42,315 bases of DNA. Source: Halomarinibacterium sp041392205. GTDB lineage: Bacteria; Bacteroidota; Bacteroidia; Flavobacteriales; Flavobacteriaceae. Numbering within the stretch: position 1 is the stretch's first letter; every line of letters starts with the position of its first letter. A program made the translations under genes and the position numbers. The notes beneath the pieces are model-generated. The model was not told the origin of the DNA. It saw only the letters and a program-made list of their open reading frames with translations, and made no database searches. Where the stretch lies: assembly GCA_041392205.1 (NCBI GenBank), contig JAWKMO010000019.1, positions 1 to 42,315 on the forward strand. The letters are read 5' to 3'. Below, piece after piece: positions 1 to 8,047 of the stretch.

Positions 1-1739
1 AACACCAAACCACCAAAGAAGATATTTCAGAAATTTTGAGCGGATTTCAACGCACCGAAGACCAACCTGGTTATGAAATTTTTAAAGTAAAAGGTTGGGA
101 CTATCCTGCACTAGTGGAAACCTTTCAAAAAGCGGGACAAATTGCTAGAGAAGAGCACGTACCCGTATTAATTCACGTAATAGAACTCACCCAACCGCAA
201 GGACACTCTACCAGTGGCTCCCACGAACGCTATAAAAATGCCGAAAGATTGCAATGGGAAAAAGACCATGATTGCAATGTAAAGATGCGCGAATGGATGA
301 TGGAAAGCAATATTGCCACAGCAGAGGAACTGGACGAACTGGAAAAAAACATAAAAAAACAAGTCCGAGAAGGAAAAACAAAAGCCTGGGATGCTTTTCT
401 AGCACCTCACAAGCAGGAACAGAAAGAGGCACTCACGCTTATAGGTAACTTAGCCGACAGCAGTCCGAATAAAATCTTTATCGAAAAAATTAAAAACGAA
501 TTGGCCGAAGTAAAAGAACCTCTCCGAAGGGATGTAATTACTCAAGCCCGAAAAGCGCTTCGCTATGTGGTGGGAGAAAACACCCCCGAAAAGAAGCAAT
601 TGCAAGATTGGGTAAACAACTATTTCGATATTGTACAACCCAAATACAGCTCGAATCTGTATTCGGAATTACCCAATAAAGCCACCAACATACCAGAAGT
701 ACTCCCTACCTATGATGCCAATGCTGAAGAAGCAGATGGACGTGTTATTTTACGTGAAAACTTCGACACCCTATTTAAAAACTTCCCAGAAACCCTTGTC
801 TTTGGAGAGGATAGTGGCGCCATTGGGGACGTAAACCAAGGTTTGGAAGGCCTTCAGGAAAAGTATGGAGAATTGCGCATTAGCGATGCTGGAATACGCG
901 AAGCTACCATTCTAGGGCAAGGCATTGGAATGGCCATGAGAGGCCTCCGCCCTATTGCCGAAATTCAGTACCTAGATTATATCATGTACTGCTTGCAGAT
1001 TATGACCGATGATTTGGCTACTGTACGCTATAGAACTGCTGGAAAGCAAAAAGCTCCCTTAATCGTGCGAACTCGTGGGCATCGATTGGAAGGCATCTGG
1101 CATAGTGGCTCACAAATGGGTGCCCTGATTAATTTGCTACGCGGGATGTATATTCTGGTACCCCGTAATATGGTAAAAGCAGCGGGATTTTACAATACCC
1201 TACTACAAAGTGACGAACCCGCTTTGATTATAGAATGTTTAAACGGCTACCGATTAAAAGAAAAAATGCCTTCCAACTTAGGGGAATTTAGAACCCCCAT
1301 TGGCGTAGTGGAAACCGTAAAAGAAGGAAGTGATATTACGTTGGTGTCCTACGGAAGTACCTTGCGTATTGTACAAGAAGCTGCTAAAGAATTACAACAA
1401 GTAGGCATTGATGCCGAAGTGATTGACATACAAACCTTATTACCGCTGGACATCCATCACGATATCGTAAAGAGTGTTCAGAAAACCAATCGGTTATTAG
1501 TAATTGACGAAGATATGCCGGGTGGTGCTTCGGCCTATATTTTGGAACAGATTGTGAATGAACAAAACGGATACCAATACCTAGACAGCAAACCGCAAAC
1601 GCTTGCAGCACAACCGCATCGTCCTGCCTATGGCACCGATGGTGACTACTTCTCCAAACCTTCTACCGAAGATGTGTTTGAAAAGGTCTATGCCATGATG
1701 CACGAAAGTAATCCAGAAGAGTTTCCGAAGCTGAGATAG
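1..1739 (+). CDS. 2-oxo acid dehydrogenase E1, fused alpha and beta subunits (5' truncated)
   Basis: Thiamine diphosphate-dependent E1 component of a branched-chain or similar 2-oxo acid dehydrogenase complex, with alpha and beta subunits fused in one chain as is common in Bacteroidota. The frame is open to the left edge of the window, so the N-terminus is missing; a TTG at 36 is internal, not a start. The visible alpha part runs to about residue 200 and includes GHSTSGSHERY. The beta part begins near residue 230 with a transketolase-like pyrimidine-binding domain (VFGEDSGAIGDVNQGLEG, then LRPIAEIQYLDYI) and ends with the transketolase C-terminal domain (DITLVSYGSTLRIV, VIDIQTLLPLD). It ends in TAG. 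The exact substrate cannot be read from sequence alone. Confidence 0.92.
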   Translation, partial: HQTTKEDISEILSGFQRTEDQPGYEIFKVKGWDYPALVETFQKAGQIAREEHVPVLIHVIELTQPQGHSTSGSHERYKNAERLQWEKDHDCNVKMREWMMESNIATAEELDELEKNIKKQVREGKTKAWDAFLAPHKQEQKEALTLIGNLADSSPNKIFIEKIKNELAEVKEPLRRDVITQARKALRYVVGENTPEKKQLQDWVNNYFDIVQPKYSSNLYSELPNKATNIPEVLPTYDANAEEADGRVILRENFDTLFKNFPETLVFGEDSGAIGDVNQGLEGLQEKYGELRISDAGIREATILGQGIGMAMRGLRPIAEIQYLDYIMYCLQIMTDDLATVRYRTAGKQKAPLIVRTRGHRLEGIWHSGSQMGALINLLRGMYILVPRNMVKAAGFYNTLLQSDEPALIIECLNGYRLKEKMPSNLGEFRTPIGVVETVKEGSDITLVSYGSTLRIVQEAAKELQQVGIDAEVIDIQTLLPLDIHHDIVKSVQKTNRLLVIDEDMPGGASAYILEQIVNEQNGYQYLDSKPQTLAAQPHRPAYGTDGDYFSKPSTEDVFEKVYAMMHESNPEEFPKLR

Positions 1740-1821
1740 TATTTGTCTAGTCGAGCATTGGATAAAAAGAAAATAAATTTTCTTTGAACGCAGCCTGCAA
1801 AGCAAATCGGGAGCTCCTCCT

Positions 1822-1894
1822 GTCTGTTCGAGCGCAGTCGAGAACTATTACAATTTCAGTTTTTTATAAAGGTCTCGACTGTGCTCGACCTGAC
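1822..1894. repeat. Imperfect inverted repeat in the gap between E1 and asnB
   Basis: Arms at 1822-1845 and 1871-1894 match at 20 of 24 positions when one is reverse-complemented; both are built on TCGAGCRCAGTCGAG. The spacer is about 25 bp. Sequences of this form are common dispersed intergenic repeats in flavobacteria. It may act as a transcription end for the E1 gene, but no U-tract follows. The rest of 1740-1998 shows only AT-rich sequence that must contain the asnB leader promoter; I could not place a convincing -7/-33 pair. Confidence 0.6.
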
Positions 1895-1998
1895 AACAAA
1901 AAACATTTGTGAATTTGTGGCTAAAAAAAAGTAATTAAAATTTCTTTTATTCGAAAAAACTTCGATATTTACAAAACCAATTAGACAAAACACAAGAT

Positions 1999-2049
1999 AT
2001 GTTACTATCAGTTTTCAATAATAATAACAATACCAACGGAAACCCGTAA
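1999..2049 (+). CDS. Asparagine-rich leader peptide of the asnB attenuator
   Basis: A 16-codon open frame encoding MLLSVFNNNNNTNGNP followed by TAA. Seven of the 16 residues are Asn, five of them consecutive (codons 2017-2031). It lies directly upstream of an intrinsic terminator and the asparagine synthetase gene. In known attenuation systems (trp, his, thr, ilv) the leader peptide is rich in the amino acid the operon makes, so ribosomes stall there when the charged tRNA is scarce. That this peptide is translated and senses Asn-tRNA is inferred from composition and position. There is no clear Shine-Dalgarno sequence, which is usual in this phylum. Confidence 0.85.
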   Translation: MLLSVFNNNNNTNGNP

Positions 2050-2051
2050 CC

Positions 2052-2104
2052 GAAACTTGTACCGTATATCGAACCCGTCAAGTTTCTAATTTGACGGGTT
2101 TTTT
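2052..2104 (+). promoter_or_regulatory. asnB attenuator: antiterminator helix versus terminator
   Basis: Two exclusive structures are visible. The terminator pairs AACCCGTCAA (2072-2081) with TTGACGGGTT (2091-2100) and continues into a T-run to 2104. The competing antiterminator pairs GAAACTTG (2052-2059) with CAAGTTTC (2079-2086), using the end of the 5' arm and the loop of the terminator. A ribosome reaching the leader stop codon (2047-2049) would cover 2052-2059 and let the terminator form. A ribosome stalled on the Asn run (2017-2031) would leave 2052-2059 free, allowing read-through. A further pairing of AACCCGT (2041-2047) with ACGGGTT (2094-2100) is possible. Confidence 0.85.
2072..2104 (+). 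terminator. Intrinsic terminator of the asnB leader
   Basis: A 10-bp perfect stem (2072-2081 with 2091-2100), a 9-nt loop and a T6 run. It sits 125 bp before the asnB start codon and no coding gene other than the leader peptide precedes it, so it serves attenuation rather than the end of an upstream operon. Confidence 0.88.
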
Positions 2105-2205
2105 AATTCTTGTGAAAACAGGAACCTAATAAAGTAATGTATAACTAATAAGTCCTTTCAACAGGATATAAAAAATGGAGACCGCAAAAAAAGGTTGGGA
2201 GCAGA

Positions 2206-2223
2206 TTCCCGCCTTCGCGGGAA
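2206..2223. repeat. GC-rich hairpin repeat just upstream of the asnB start
   Basis: TTCCCGCCTTCGCGGGAA forms a perfect 7-bp stem with a four-base loop and ends 5 nt before the asnB ATG. The same hairpin unit is familiar as a dispersed repeat in flavobacterial genomes. Here it would lie in the ribosome-loading region of the mRNA, so it may damp initiation; that effect is inferred. Confidence 0.65.
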
Positions 2224-2228
2224 ATACT

Positions 2229-3923
2229 ATGTGTGGAATTGTATGTGCCTTCGACCTTAAACGCCCCGCAGCTATGCTGCGACCTCAATTATTAACTATG
2301 GCGAAATGTATTCGTCACCGCGGACCCGACTGGAGCGGAATTTACGACAATGAAAAGGCCATTCTTGCGCACGAACGTCTAGCCATTGTAGATCCCACCT
2401 CAGGAAAACAACCGCTATTTTCAGAAGATAAAAAACTGGTATTGGCCGCCAATGGGGAAATCTATAACCATCAAGAATTACGCAAACAATTTGAAGGCAA
2501 GTACAACTTCCAAACCAAAAGTGACTGTGAAGTCATCCTTGCACTGTATCAAGAAAAAGGCGCTGGATTTTTAGACGAGTTAAACGGAATCTTTGGTTTT
2601 GCGCTTTACGATGTCGAAAACAATGCCTACCTCATCGCTCGTGACCATATGGGGATTATCCCATTGTATATGGGGTGGGACCAAAACGGAACCTTTTATG
2701 TGGCTTCAGAATTAAAAGCCCTAGAAGGCGTTTGTACCAAAATTGAACTCTTCCCTCCTGGACACTATTTGTATAGCAAAGACGGCGAAGTCACCCGTTG
2801 GTGGACCCGCGACTGGATGGAATTTGACAATGTAAAAAACAAAGAAACTTCTATTGACGATTTACGCAAAGCCTTAGATGCCGCCGTAAAACGCCAATTG
2901 ATGAGTGATGTACCTTACGGGGTGTTACTCTCCGGCGGATTGGATAGCTCGATTACCTCTGCCCTAGCCAAAAAATATGCCGACAAGCGTATTGAAAGCG
3001 GCGACGTGGAAAACGCTTGGTATCCACAATTGCACTCGTTTGCCATTGGACTGGAAGGCTCCCCCGATTTGGCGGCAGCGAAAAAAGTAGCCGACCATTT
3101 GGGTACCGTACACCACGAAATTCATTTTACCATACAAGAAGGGATCGATGCGCTACGTGATGTAATTTACCATGTTGAAACTTATGATATTACTACCATT
3201 CGTGCCTCTACCCCTATGTTTTTATTGGCGCGTGCCATTAAAGCCATGGGCATTAAAATGGTGCTTTCTGGCGAAGGAGCCGATGAGATTTTTGGCGGGT
3301 ATCTATACTTCCATAAGGCACCTTCCGCCAAGGATTTTCACGAAGAGAACGTGCGTAAGCTGGATAAGCTCCATATGTACGATTGCCTGCGTGCCAACAA
3401 GAGCTTGGCGTCTTGGGGTATTGAAGGTCGGGTGCCGTTTTTGGACAAAGAGTTTATGGATGTGGCGATGCGGTTAAACCCAAAAGACAAAATGATTATT
3501 GCAGGACAAAGCAGCCCTAAAGACAAACAAGCCATGGAAAAATGGGTCTTGCGGGAAGCCTTTGCAGATATGCTTCCAGAAGCGGTAGCGTGGCGACAAA
3601 AAGAACAATTTAGTGACGGCGTGGGGTATAGTTGGATAGACACCCTAAAAGAAATGGTAAACGCCCAAGTAACCGACGAGCAGCTCGCCAATGCGCAATA
3701 TAGATTCCCCATACAAACCCCCACCAGTAAGGAGGAATTTTACTACCGAACCATTTTTGAAGAGCACTTCCCCAGTGATGCGGCGGCTTTAACCGTACCC
3801 TCGGTGCCCAGTGTGGCATGTAGCAGTGCGGTAGCGTTGGAATGGGATGCCAGTTTTAAAAACATGAATGACCCTAGCGGCAGGGCGGTTAAAAATGTGC
3901 ATACGGATGCGTATAAAAAGTAA
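2229..3923 (+). CDS. asnB: Asparagine synthetase B, glutamine-hydrolysing
   Basis: Makes asparagine from aspartate, glutamine and ATP in the cytoplasm. The start is set at the ATG at 2229 because class II amidotransferases need Cys as residue 2 (MCGIVCAFD); an in-frame ATG 54 bp upstream would bury this Cys and read through a hairpin repeat. The N-terminal glutaminase domain includes RHRGPDWSG and NGEIYNH. The synthetase domain carries the pyrophosphate loop SGGLDSS (about residues 235-241) and SGEGADEIFGGY. About 564 residues, normal for the family. The last 28 codons (from EWDASFKNMNDP) occur again, in whole or part, at four places downstream. Expression is probably controlled by the Asn leader attenuator at 1999-2104. 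Confidence 0.97.
   Translation: MCGIVCAFDLKRPAAMLRPQLLTMAKCIRHRGPDWSGIYDNEKAILAHERLAIVDPTSGKQPLFSEDKKLVLAANGEIYNHQELRKQFEGKYNFQTKSDCEVILALYQEKGAGFLDELNGIFGFALYDVENNAYLIARDHMGIIPLYMGWDQNGTFYVASELKALEGVCTKIELFPPGHYLYSKDGEVTRWWTRDWMEFDNVKNKETSIDDLRKALDAAVKRQLMSDVPYGVLLSGGLDSSITSALAKKYADKRIESGDVENAWYPQLHSFAIGLEGSPDLAAAKKVADHLGTVHHEIHFTIQEGIDALRDVIYHVETYDITTIRASTPMFLLARAIKAMGIKMVLSGEGADEIFGGYLYFHKAPSAKDFHEENVRKLDKLHMYDCLRANKSLASWGIEGRVPFLDKEFMDVAMRLNPKDKMIIAGQSSPKDKQAMEKWVLREAFADMLPEAVAWRQKEQFSDGVGYSWIDTLKEMVNAQVTDEQLANAQYRFPIQTPTSKEEFYYRTIFEEHFPSDAAALTVPSVPSVACSSAVALEWDASFKNMNDPSGRAVKNVHTDAYKK
3840..3923 (+). repeat. asnB 3'-end repeat, copy A (native, coding)
   Basis: The last 84 bp of asnB, template for the copies at 7323, 9371, 10669 and 14970. 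Positions 3850-3898 are identical over 49 bp to 10679-10727, and 77 of 84 positions match the copy ending at 10752. Confidence 0.9.
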
Positions 3924-3930
3924 GGTGTAT

Positions 3931-3961
3931 AAAAACCGAAGTCTTAGAGCTTCGGTTTTTT
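3931..3961 (+). terminator. Terminator after asnB
   Basis: An 11-bp stem, AAAAACCGAAG (3931-3941) with CTTCGGTTTTT (3950-3960), an 8-nt loop and a following T. It starts 7 nt after the asnB stop. A similar stem follows the asnB-tail copy at 7323. Confidence 0.88.
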
Positions 3962-4046
3962 ATGATATATCAATTTCATCGAACTATTTACCAACTAAAC
4001 TAATTTGCAAATGCAACTTTAAAATATTCTTTACCTTGTATTATAT

Positions 4047-5114
4047 ATGAGAATGTTTAAAAAAATAATGAAAACAATTGCAAAAAAAGAAGCCCTTTTA
4101 TTCTTGGGTTTCTACATGGTATCTGTACTTATTTACTACACAGCAAGTTGGATTTCTTGGGGCGGTTTTAATTCTGGACACCCCCCTTATTTTGATCTTG
4201 AAGAGTTTTTTGCTGCTGCAGGGGCGCAATTTATCATTAGTTTTTTAGTCACAATACCTATTTGGTTTATTACTGCTATCCTTTTAAAAAAATACCCTCT
4301 TAAAATTAGACTTTTATCTCATCTATTATTTTTACCCTTATACATTTCAATCTGTTATTTTTCATTGGCATCTGTAACAAAAGTTTTTGGTTGGGCGATG
4401 TATTTTGGAGGCTATAAAACGGTTTGGACACTTTATATGTTGTTGCTATTTTATTTAGTACAATTTGGTTTTATTCATGCCTATGGGTATTTTAAAAAAT
4501 TCAAAAAGGAAGAAAAGGAAAAAGCGATTCTTAGAGAAACAACCCTAAAAAGTGAAATCACCGCCTTAAAATCGCAATTAAATCCCCATTTTTTGCATAA
4601 TTTATTCAATTCTATTAATGCAACCATACCGCCAGAGAATGAACGAACTAGGGAACTTATTGTGCAATTATCCGATTTATTCAGGTATCAAAACTACGCT
4701 TCGCAAAACGATTTTGTTACCATTAAAGAAGAACTGGATTTTATAAATAGCTACTTAGAGTTGATGCAGATACGACTAAAGGAGCGTCTCAACTTTTCGT
4801 TTAAAGTATCTGAAAAACTATACCCTCGCAAAATTGCTCCTATGTTACTACAACCTTTGGTTGAAAATGCCATTAATCACGGAATTGCGGCCAAAACAGA
4901 CGCTTCCACTTTGGTTATTCGCATCAAAGAAAAAGAAAGTCAGTTGCATTGCTCCATTGAAGATACAGGCATTGGGATTAAAAATAAAGAAGTAATTTTT
5001 TCTAGAGGATTAGGGCTTACCAATACCAAAATGCGCTTGGAAAAAATATATCATTCCGAATTAAAAATAGAAGACAATCTACCCTCGGGCACTAAAATAT
5101 CCTTTACCATTTGA
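4047..5114 (+). CDS. LytS/YehU-type sensor histidine kinase
   Basis: Membrane histidine kinase of the His_kinase/HATPase_c class that pairs with LytTR regulators. Four hydrophobic segments fill roughly residues 15-150, then a short coiled coil. The phospho-acceptor box LNPHFLHNLFNSIN has His181. The ATP-binding N-box is QPLVENAINHGI and glycine boxes are DTGIGI and GLGLTNTKMRLE. There is no separate sensor domain, so the signal is probably sensed in or near the membrane. The stop overlaps the start of the response regulator by four bases, so the two are co-translated. Starts at 4047 or 4053 are both possible. First gene of the accessory region after asnB. Confidence 0.93.
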   Translation: MRMFKKIMKTIAKKEALLFLGFYMVSVLIYYTASWISWGGFNSGHPPYFDLEEFFAAAGAQFIISFLVTIPIWFITAILLKKYPLKIRLLSHLLFLPLYISICYFSLASVTKVFGWAMYFGGYKTVWTLYMLLLFYLVQFGFIHAYGYFKKFKKEEKEKAILRETTLKSEITALKSQLNPHFLHNLFNSINATIPPENERTRELIVQLSDLFRYQNYASQNDFVTIKEELDFINSYLELMQIRLKERLNFSFKVSEKLYPRKIAPMLLQPLVENAINHGIAAKTDASTLVIRIKEKESQLHCSIEDTGIGIKNKEVIFSRGLGLTNTKMRLEKIYHSELKIEDNLPSGTKISFTI

Positions 5115-5833
5115 AAACAATTATACTCATAGATGATGAGCAGGATGCTAGAGATTTGCTAAAGCATTACATTGGTATGCACCCAGAGTTATCCATTATT
5201 GGGGAAGCCAAAAATGGCTTGGAGGCTGTTGCATTAATTAATACGCTAAAACCCGATGCTATTTTCTTAGATATTCAAATGCCAGGGCTTAATGGTTTTG
5301 AAGTATTAACGCAATTGGATGAAATCCCGGAAGTCATTTTTTCAACTGCCTATGACCAATATGCTATTAAAGCGTTTGAAGTTCACGCCGTGGATTACTT
5401 ACTAAAACCTTATGGAAAAAAACGCTTTGAAAGTTCCCTGAATAGAATTCTAAAAAATCAAGAAAATGTCGTTCCGCTAACAGAAGCACTTCTTCAAAAA
5501 GAAACGCAATATCCTTCTAAAGTCATTCTTCATAAAGGAACACGAAAAATGATGGTGCAAGTAACCGATATACTCTATGCGGAAGGTTTTGGCGATTATA
5601 CGAAAGTGTTTACCAAAAATGAGGAGTTTCTTTCCACAAAGGGCATTTCGGAACTGAAGGACATCCTCTCTCCTTCCACTTTTTTACGGATACATCGTTC
5701 GCATTTTGTCAATACGAATGCTATTGTTGAGTTAAAAAAAATAGATCGGTATTATCATCTTATTTTGAACAATAGAAAGGACATAAGAGTAAGCGATTCC
5801 TATTTGCCCGAGATCAAAAAAATCCTCCTGTAA
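5111..5833 (+). CDS. LytTR family response regulator
   Basis: DNA-binding response regulator partnered with the kinase just upstream. The receiver domain (residues 1-120) has the acidic pair D8/D9, phospho-acceptor D54 in LDIQMPG and K99 in LLKPYGKK. The LytTR domain follows (about 135-240: MMVQVTDILYAEGFGDYTKV, FLRIHRSHFVN). The start is TTG at 5111, overlapping the kinase stop as TTGA; no ATG exists near the start of the receiver domain, which begins with the expected KTIILIDDE. The regulated gene is not shown directly, but the exported protein 89 bp downstream is the nearest candidate. Confidence 0.93.
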   Translation: MKTIILIDDEQDARDLLKHYIGMHPELSIIGEAKNGLEAVALINTLKPDAIFLDIQMPGLNGFEVLTQLDEIPEVIFSTAYDQYAIKAFEVHAVDYLLKPYGKKRFESSLNRILKNQENVVPLTEALLQKETQYPSKVILHKGTRKMMVQVTDILYAEGFGDYTKVFTKNEEFLSTKGISELKDILSPSTFLRIHRSHFVNTNAIVELKKIDRYYHLILNNRKDIRVSDSYLPEIKKILL

Positions 5834-5922
5834 CCGTTTCATCGGGTTATTTTCAAGCCTGCCGACATTCCCTTTGGCTCTTCTATGTTCTTTTATAGGT
5901 TTGAAATAGTAAAACAAAAGCT

Positions 5923-7269
5923 ATGAAACACTTATTAAAAATTTCCATCCTAATCTTTGGAATAACCTTTCTTCAAAAAACGACAGCTCAAATTCAAGAA
6001 CCATTACAAATTTCAAGAGAAGCAGATATTAACCCCAAGACCTACACAGGCATTATTTCGGAGCATTACGCCAATGGAAGTCCTTCGCTTTGGAAAACAC
6101 TTATCCAAGGAAAAGCCGAAGGTCTTTGGCTGGAATGGTACCCTAATGGAAATCTGCGGTATCGCGCTTACTGGAAAAATGGTTTAGGAAATGGAAGGTG
6201 GGAATATTTTCACCCCAATGGTAGATTGCGTTCGGAAAGTTTTTACATAGACGATATCGCGCAAGGATTTTACAGGGATTACTATGAAAACGGACAATTG
6301 CAAAACGATGCAACTTACCTAAACGGAAAAAAAGAAGGTGTTGAAACATCCTATGATATAGATGGCGTTTTGCTTTCACGAAAACGATACGAAAACGGGA
6401 CACTAGTAATTGATGAACCCCAAATTTTTGAAGAAGGCGTCGTATCTGTTGCCAATGGAAACGAATGGGGAATTACCTTTATGCCCGATGGCAATACAGC
6501 CTATTTTACAAGAAGGGATATTAATACGGGACAAAAACGAATCTACGTGACCACCAAAACTGAAACCACTTGGAGCGAACCCGCCATAGCCCCCTTTTCT
6601 ACCGATGAAGATGAAGCCGCCTTTATTACAAGTAACGGCAGTAAATTTTACTTTGCGTCCTATAGACCCCTGCCCGATGGAAACACTTCAGAAAAAATGG
6701 ATATGAATATTTGGATGATGGATAAAACCAACAAGGGTTGGTCTGCTCCTAAACCTTTATCTAGGGACATTAATAAATCGATGCAAAAAGGGAATGTTTG
6801 GCCCGCCAATTATGAAGCAGGTCCCATGACCGATGCTCAAGGAAATCTGTATTATTGGACCAAAGGATCTGAAACAAATGCTACCAATATCTTTATGGCT
6901 ACCTTACAAAAGGATGGAACCTATAGCAGGCCTATAGAATTAATACCCCCATCGAGTACCAAAAATTACGATACTTCTGCAACCCTCTCGCCCGATGGGA
7001 ACCTCTTATTTTTTGGTTCGGATGACCGCTATGATGGCTTTGGAGGCTCAGATATGTATTACTGCGTAAAAAAAGGAAACCGTTGGTCTACACCCAAAAA
7101 TTTAGGCCCTGTAGTAAACTCCTCACAATCAGAAAGCTCTCCTAGTTTTTCCCCAGACGGGAAGTACTTTTATTTTAGTAGTAATCGCGGTAGTAAAAAA
7201 GATACTGATGGAGAACGCATGTGGGATATATACTATATGGAAACACGATTTTTATTGATTGAAAAATAA
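5923..7269 (+). CDS. Exported MORN-repeat and PD40 beta-propeller protein
   Basis: Signal peptide at residues 1-23 (cleavage after TTAQ). Residues 45-165 hold five or so MORN-like units of the type EWYPNGNLRYRAYWKNG, YFHPNGRLRSESFY and YYENGQLQNDATYLNGKKEG. Residues 170-445 carry WD40-like PD40 repeats with SPDG motifs (ITFMPDGNTAYFTRR, SATLSPDGNLLFFGSDD, SPSFSPDGKYFYFSSNRG). This combination is known from Bacteroidota surface or periplasmic proteins of unknown activity. Its place right after a LytS/LytTR pair on the same strand suggests that it belongs to the same response, but no function can be assigned. Confidence 0.85.
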   Translation: MKHLLKISILIFGITFLQKTTAQIQEPLQISREADINPKTYTGIISEHYANGSPSLWKTLIQGKAEGLWLEWYPNGNLRYRAYWKNGLGNGRWEYFHPNGRLRSESFYIDDIAQGFYRDYYENGQLQNDATYLNGKKEGVETSYDIDGVLLSRKRYENGTLVIDEPQIFEEGVVSVANGNEWGITFMPDGNTAYFTRRDINTGQKRIYVTTKTETTWSEPAIAPFSTDEDEAAFITSNGSKFYFASYRPLPDGNTSEKMDMNIWMMDKTNKGWSAPKPLSRDINKSMQKGNVWPANYEAGPMTDAQGNLYYWTKGSETNATNIFMATLQKDGTYSRPIELIPPSSTKNYDTSATLSPDGNLLFFGSDDRYDGFGGSDMYYCVKKGNRWSTPKNLGPVVNSSQSESSPSFSPDGKYFYFSSNRGSKKDTDGERMWDIYYMETRFLLIEK

Positions 7270-7322
7270 GTCTTTGGAGAAATTATTTTGATAGCATCCT
7301 TTTGGGGGAGTTTTTTGCTGAA

Positions 7323-7352
7323 GTGCCTACGAAGATGTATAAAAAGTAAGGT
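7323..7352 (+). repeat. asnB 3'-end remnant, copy B
   Basis: 25 of 30 positions match asnB 3897-3926, reading V-P-T-K-M-Y-K-K-stop against V-H-T-D-A-Y-K-K-stop in the same relative frame, and continuing beyond the stop (TAAGGT). No asnB similarity is visible upstream of it. It is followed by a terminator that resembles the native asnB terminator, which supports common origin. Confidence 0.7.
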
Positions 7353-7358
7353 AAATAA

Positions 7359-7387
7359 AAAACCCGAAGCCGCTAGCTTCGGGTTTT
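7359..7387. terminator. Terminator, probably bidirectional
   Basis: A 12-bp perfect stem, AAAACCCGAAGC (7359-7370) with GCTTCGGGTTTT (7376-7387), and a 5-nt loop. It lies between the converging MORN/PD40 and SnoaL-like genes and shares the CCGAAG/CTTCGG core with the asnB terminator at 3931. Confidence 0.88.
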
Positions 7388-7404
7388 GCAAGAAATCTTG
7401 AAGA

Positions 7405-7424
7405 AATTTATAGCTGATATGCGG
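7405..7424. repeat. 20-bp direct repeat, copy 1
   Basis: AATTTATAGCTGATATGCGG is identical to 10802-10821. In both places it follows the terminator behind an asnB-tail copy, so the homologous unit extends past the tail and terminator by some 40 bp. Confidence 0.85.
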
Positions 7425-7456
7425 GTGTAGCCTATTCGTTTTTATTTTAAAATAGG

Positions 7457-7897
7457 CTATTGAGTAATTACTGGGGATGACTGTCTTGCTGCTAATTTCC
7501 ATCCAGATTCTGTTTTAATCCAAACATTGGTGAACCTCCTAGGTATCCATTCGTTGTGGTTGGTAATCATACTTGCCGGTTGTTGCAATTCTTTACCCAT
7601 TACAACTGCAATGTCTTGATTGAATGTGATTTTTTCAATTATTCTTTCCACTTTAGGAAAGGTATGACCACTTTCCATAAGTGCAAGAATTTCTTTAGGA
7701 GTTACGATTTTTCCATTTGGGTTGTTTACCACATAGTTTTCCGACCAAATTTCCAATAATGAGGTAGTATCGCCTTTATCAAGTAATTCTGTCCAATACT
7801 TTTCTAATCGTCTGATTTCTGTTTCATCGTTTGATTGTCCAAAAGTCAGGGAAGTCCCAAAAATGAATCCAATTAGCATCAATTTGAACGCTTTCAT
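7457..7897 (-). CDS. Exported SnoaL/DUF4440-like protein
   Basis: A 146-residue protein with a signal peptide (residues 1-20, ending TFGQ) and an NTF2-like fold typical of DUF4440/SnoaL proteins: an N-terminal helix (ETEIRRLEKYWTELLDKGD), then YVVNNPNG and a C-terminal strand pair ending VWIKTESGWKLAARQSSPV. The family includes small-molecule binding and isomerase-like proteins; the ligand is unknown. It reads towards the asnB-tail remnant and terminator at 7323-7387. 150 bp without features separates it from the propeller lipoprotein upstream, so it may have its own promoter. Confidence 0.8.
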   Translation of the reverse strand: MKAFKLMLIGFIFGTSLTFGQSNDETEIRRLEKYWTELLDKGDTTSLLEIWSENYVVNNPNGKIVTPKEILALMESGHTFPKVERIIEKITFNQDIAVVMGKELQQPASMITNHNEWIPRRFTNVWIKTESGWKLAARQSSPVITQ

Positions 7898-8047
7898 AAT
7901 TTAATTTTTTTAGTTTAAGTATTTTCGTTTTTAAGGTTGTTTTCTTAAAAGTGACACACAACGGATTTGCATAAGAACATTAGGACAGAAAAAACACACG
8001 AACCAAAGGTTTCATCGTTATCTTCTACAGTACAAAATACACCATTA

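Noticed and set aside
2175..2228. In-frame upstream start for asnB adding 18 residues
   Set aside because: Class II amidotransferases need Cys directly after the start Met; the extension reads through a hairpin repeat and would inactivate the glutaminase site.
3338..3724. Minus-strand open frame within asnB
   Set aside because: Lies wholly inside a strongly conserved gene and shows no domain or start context.
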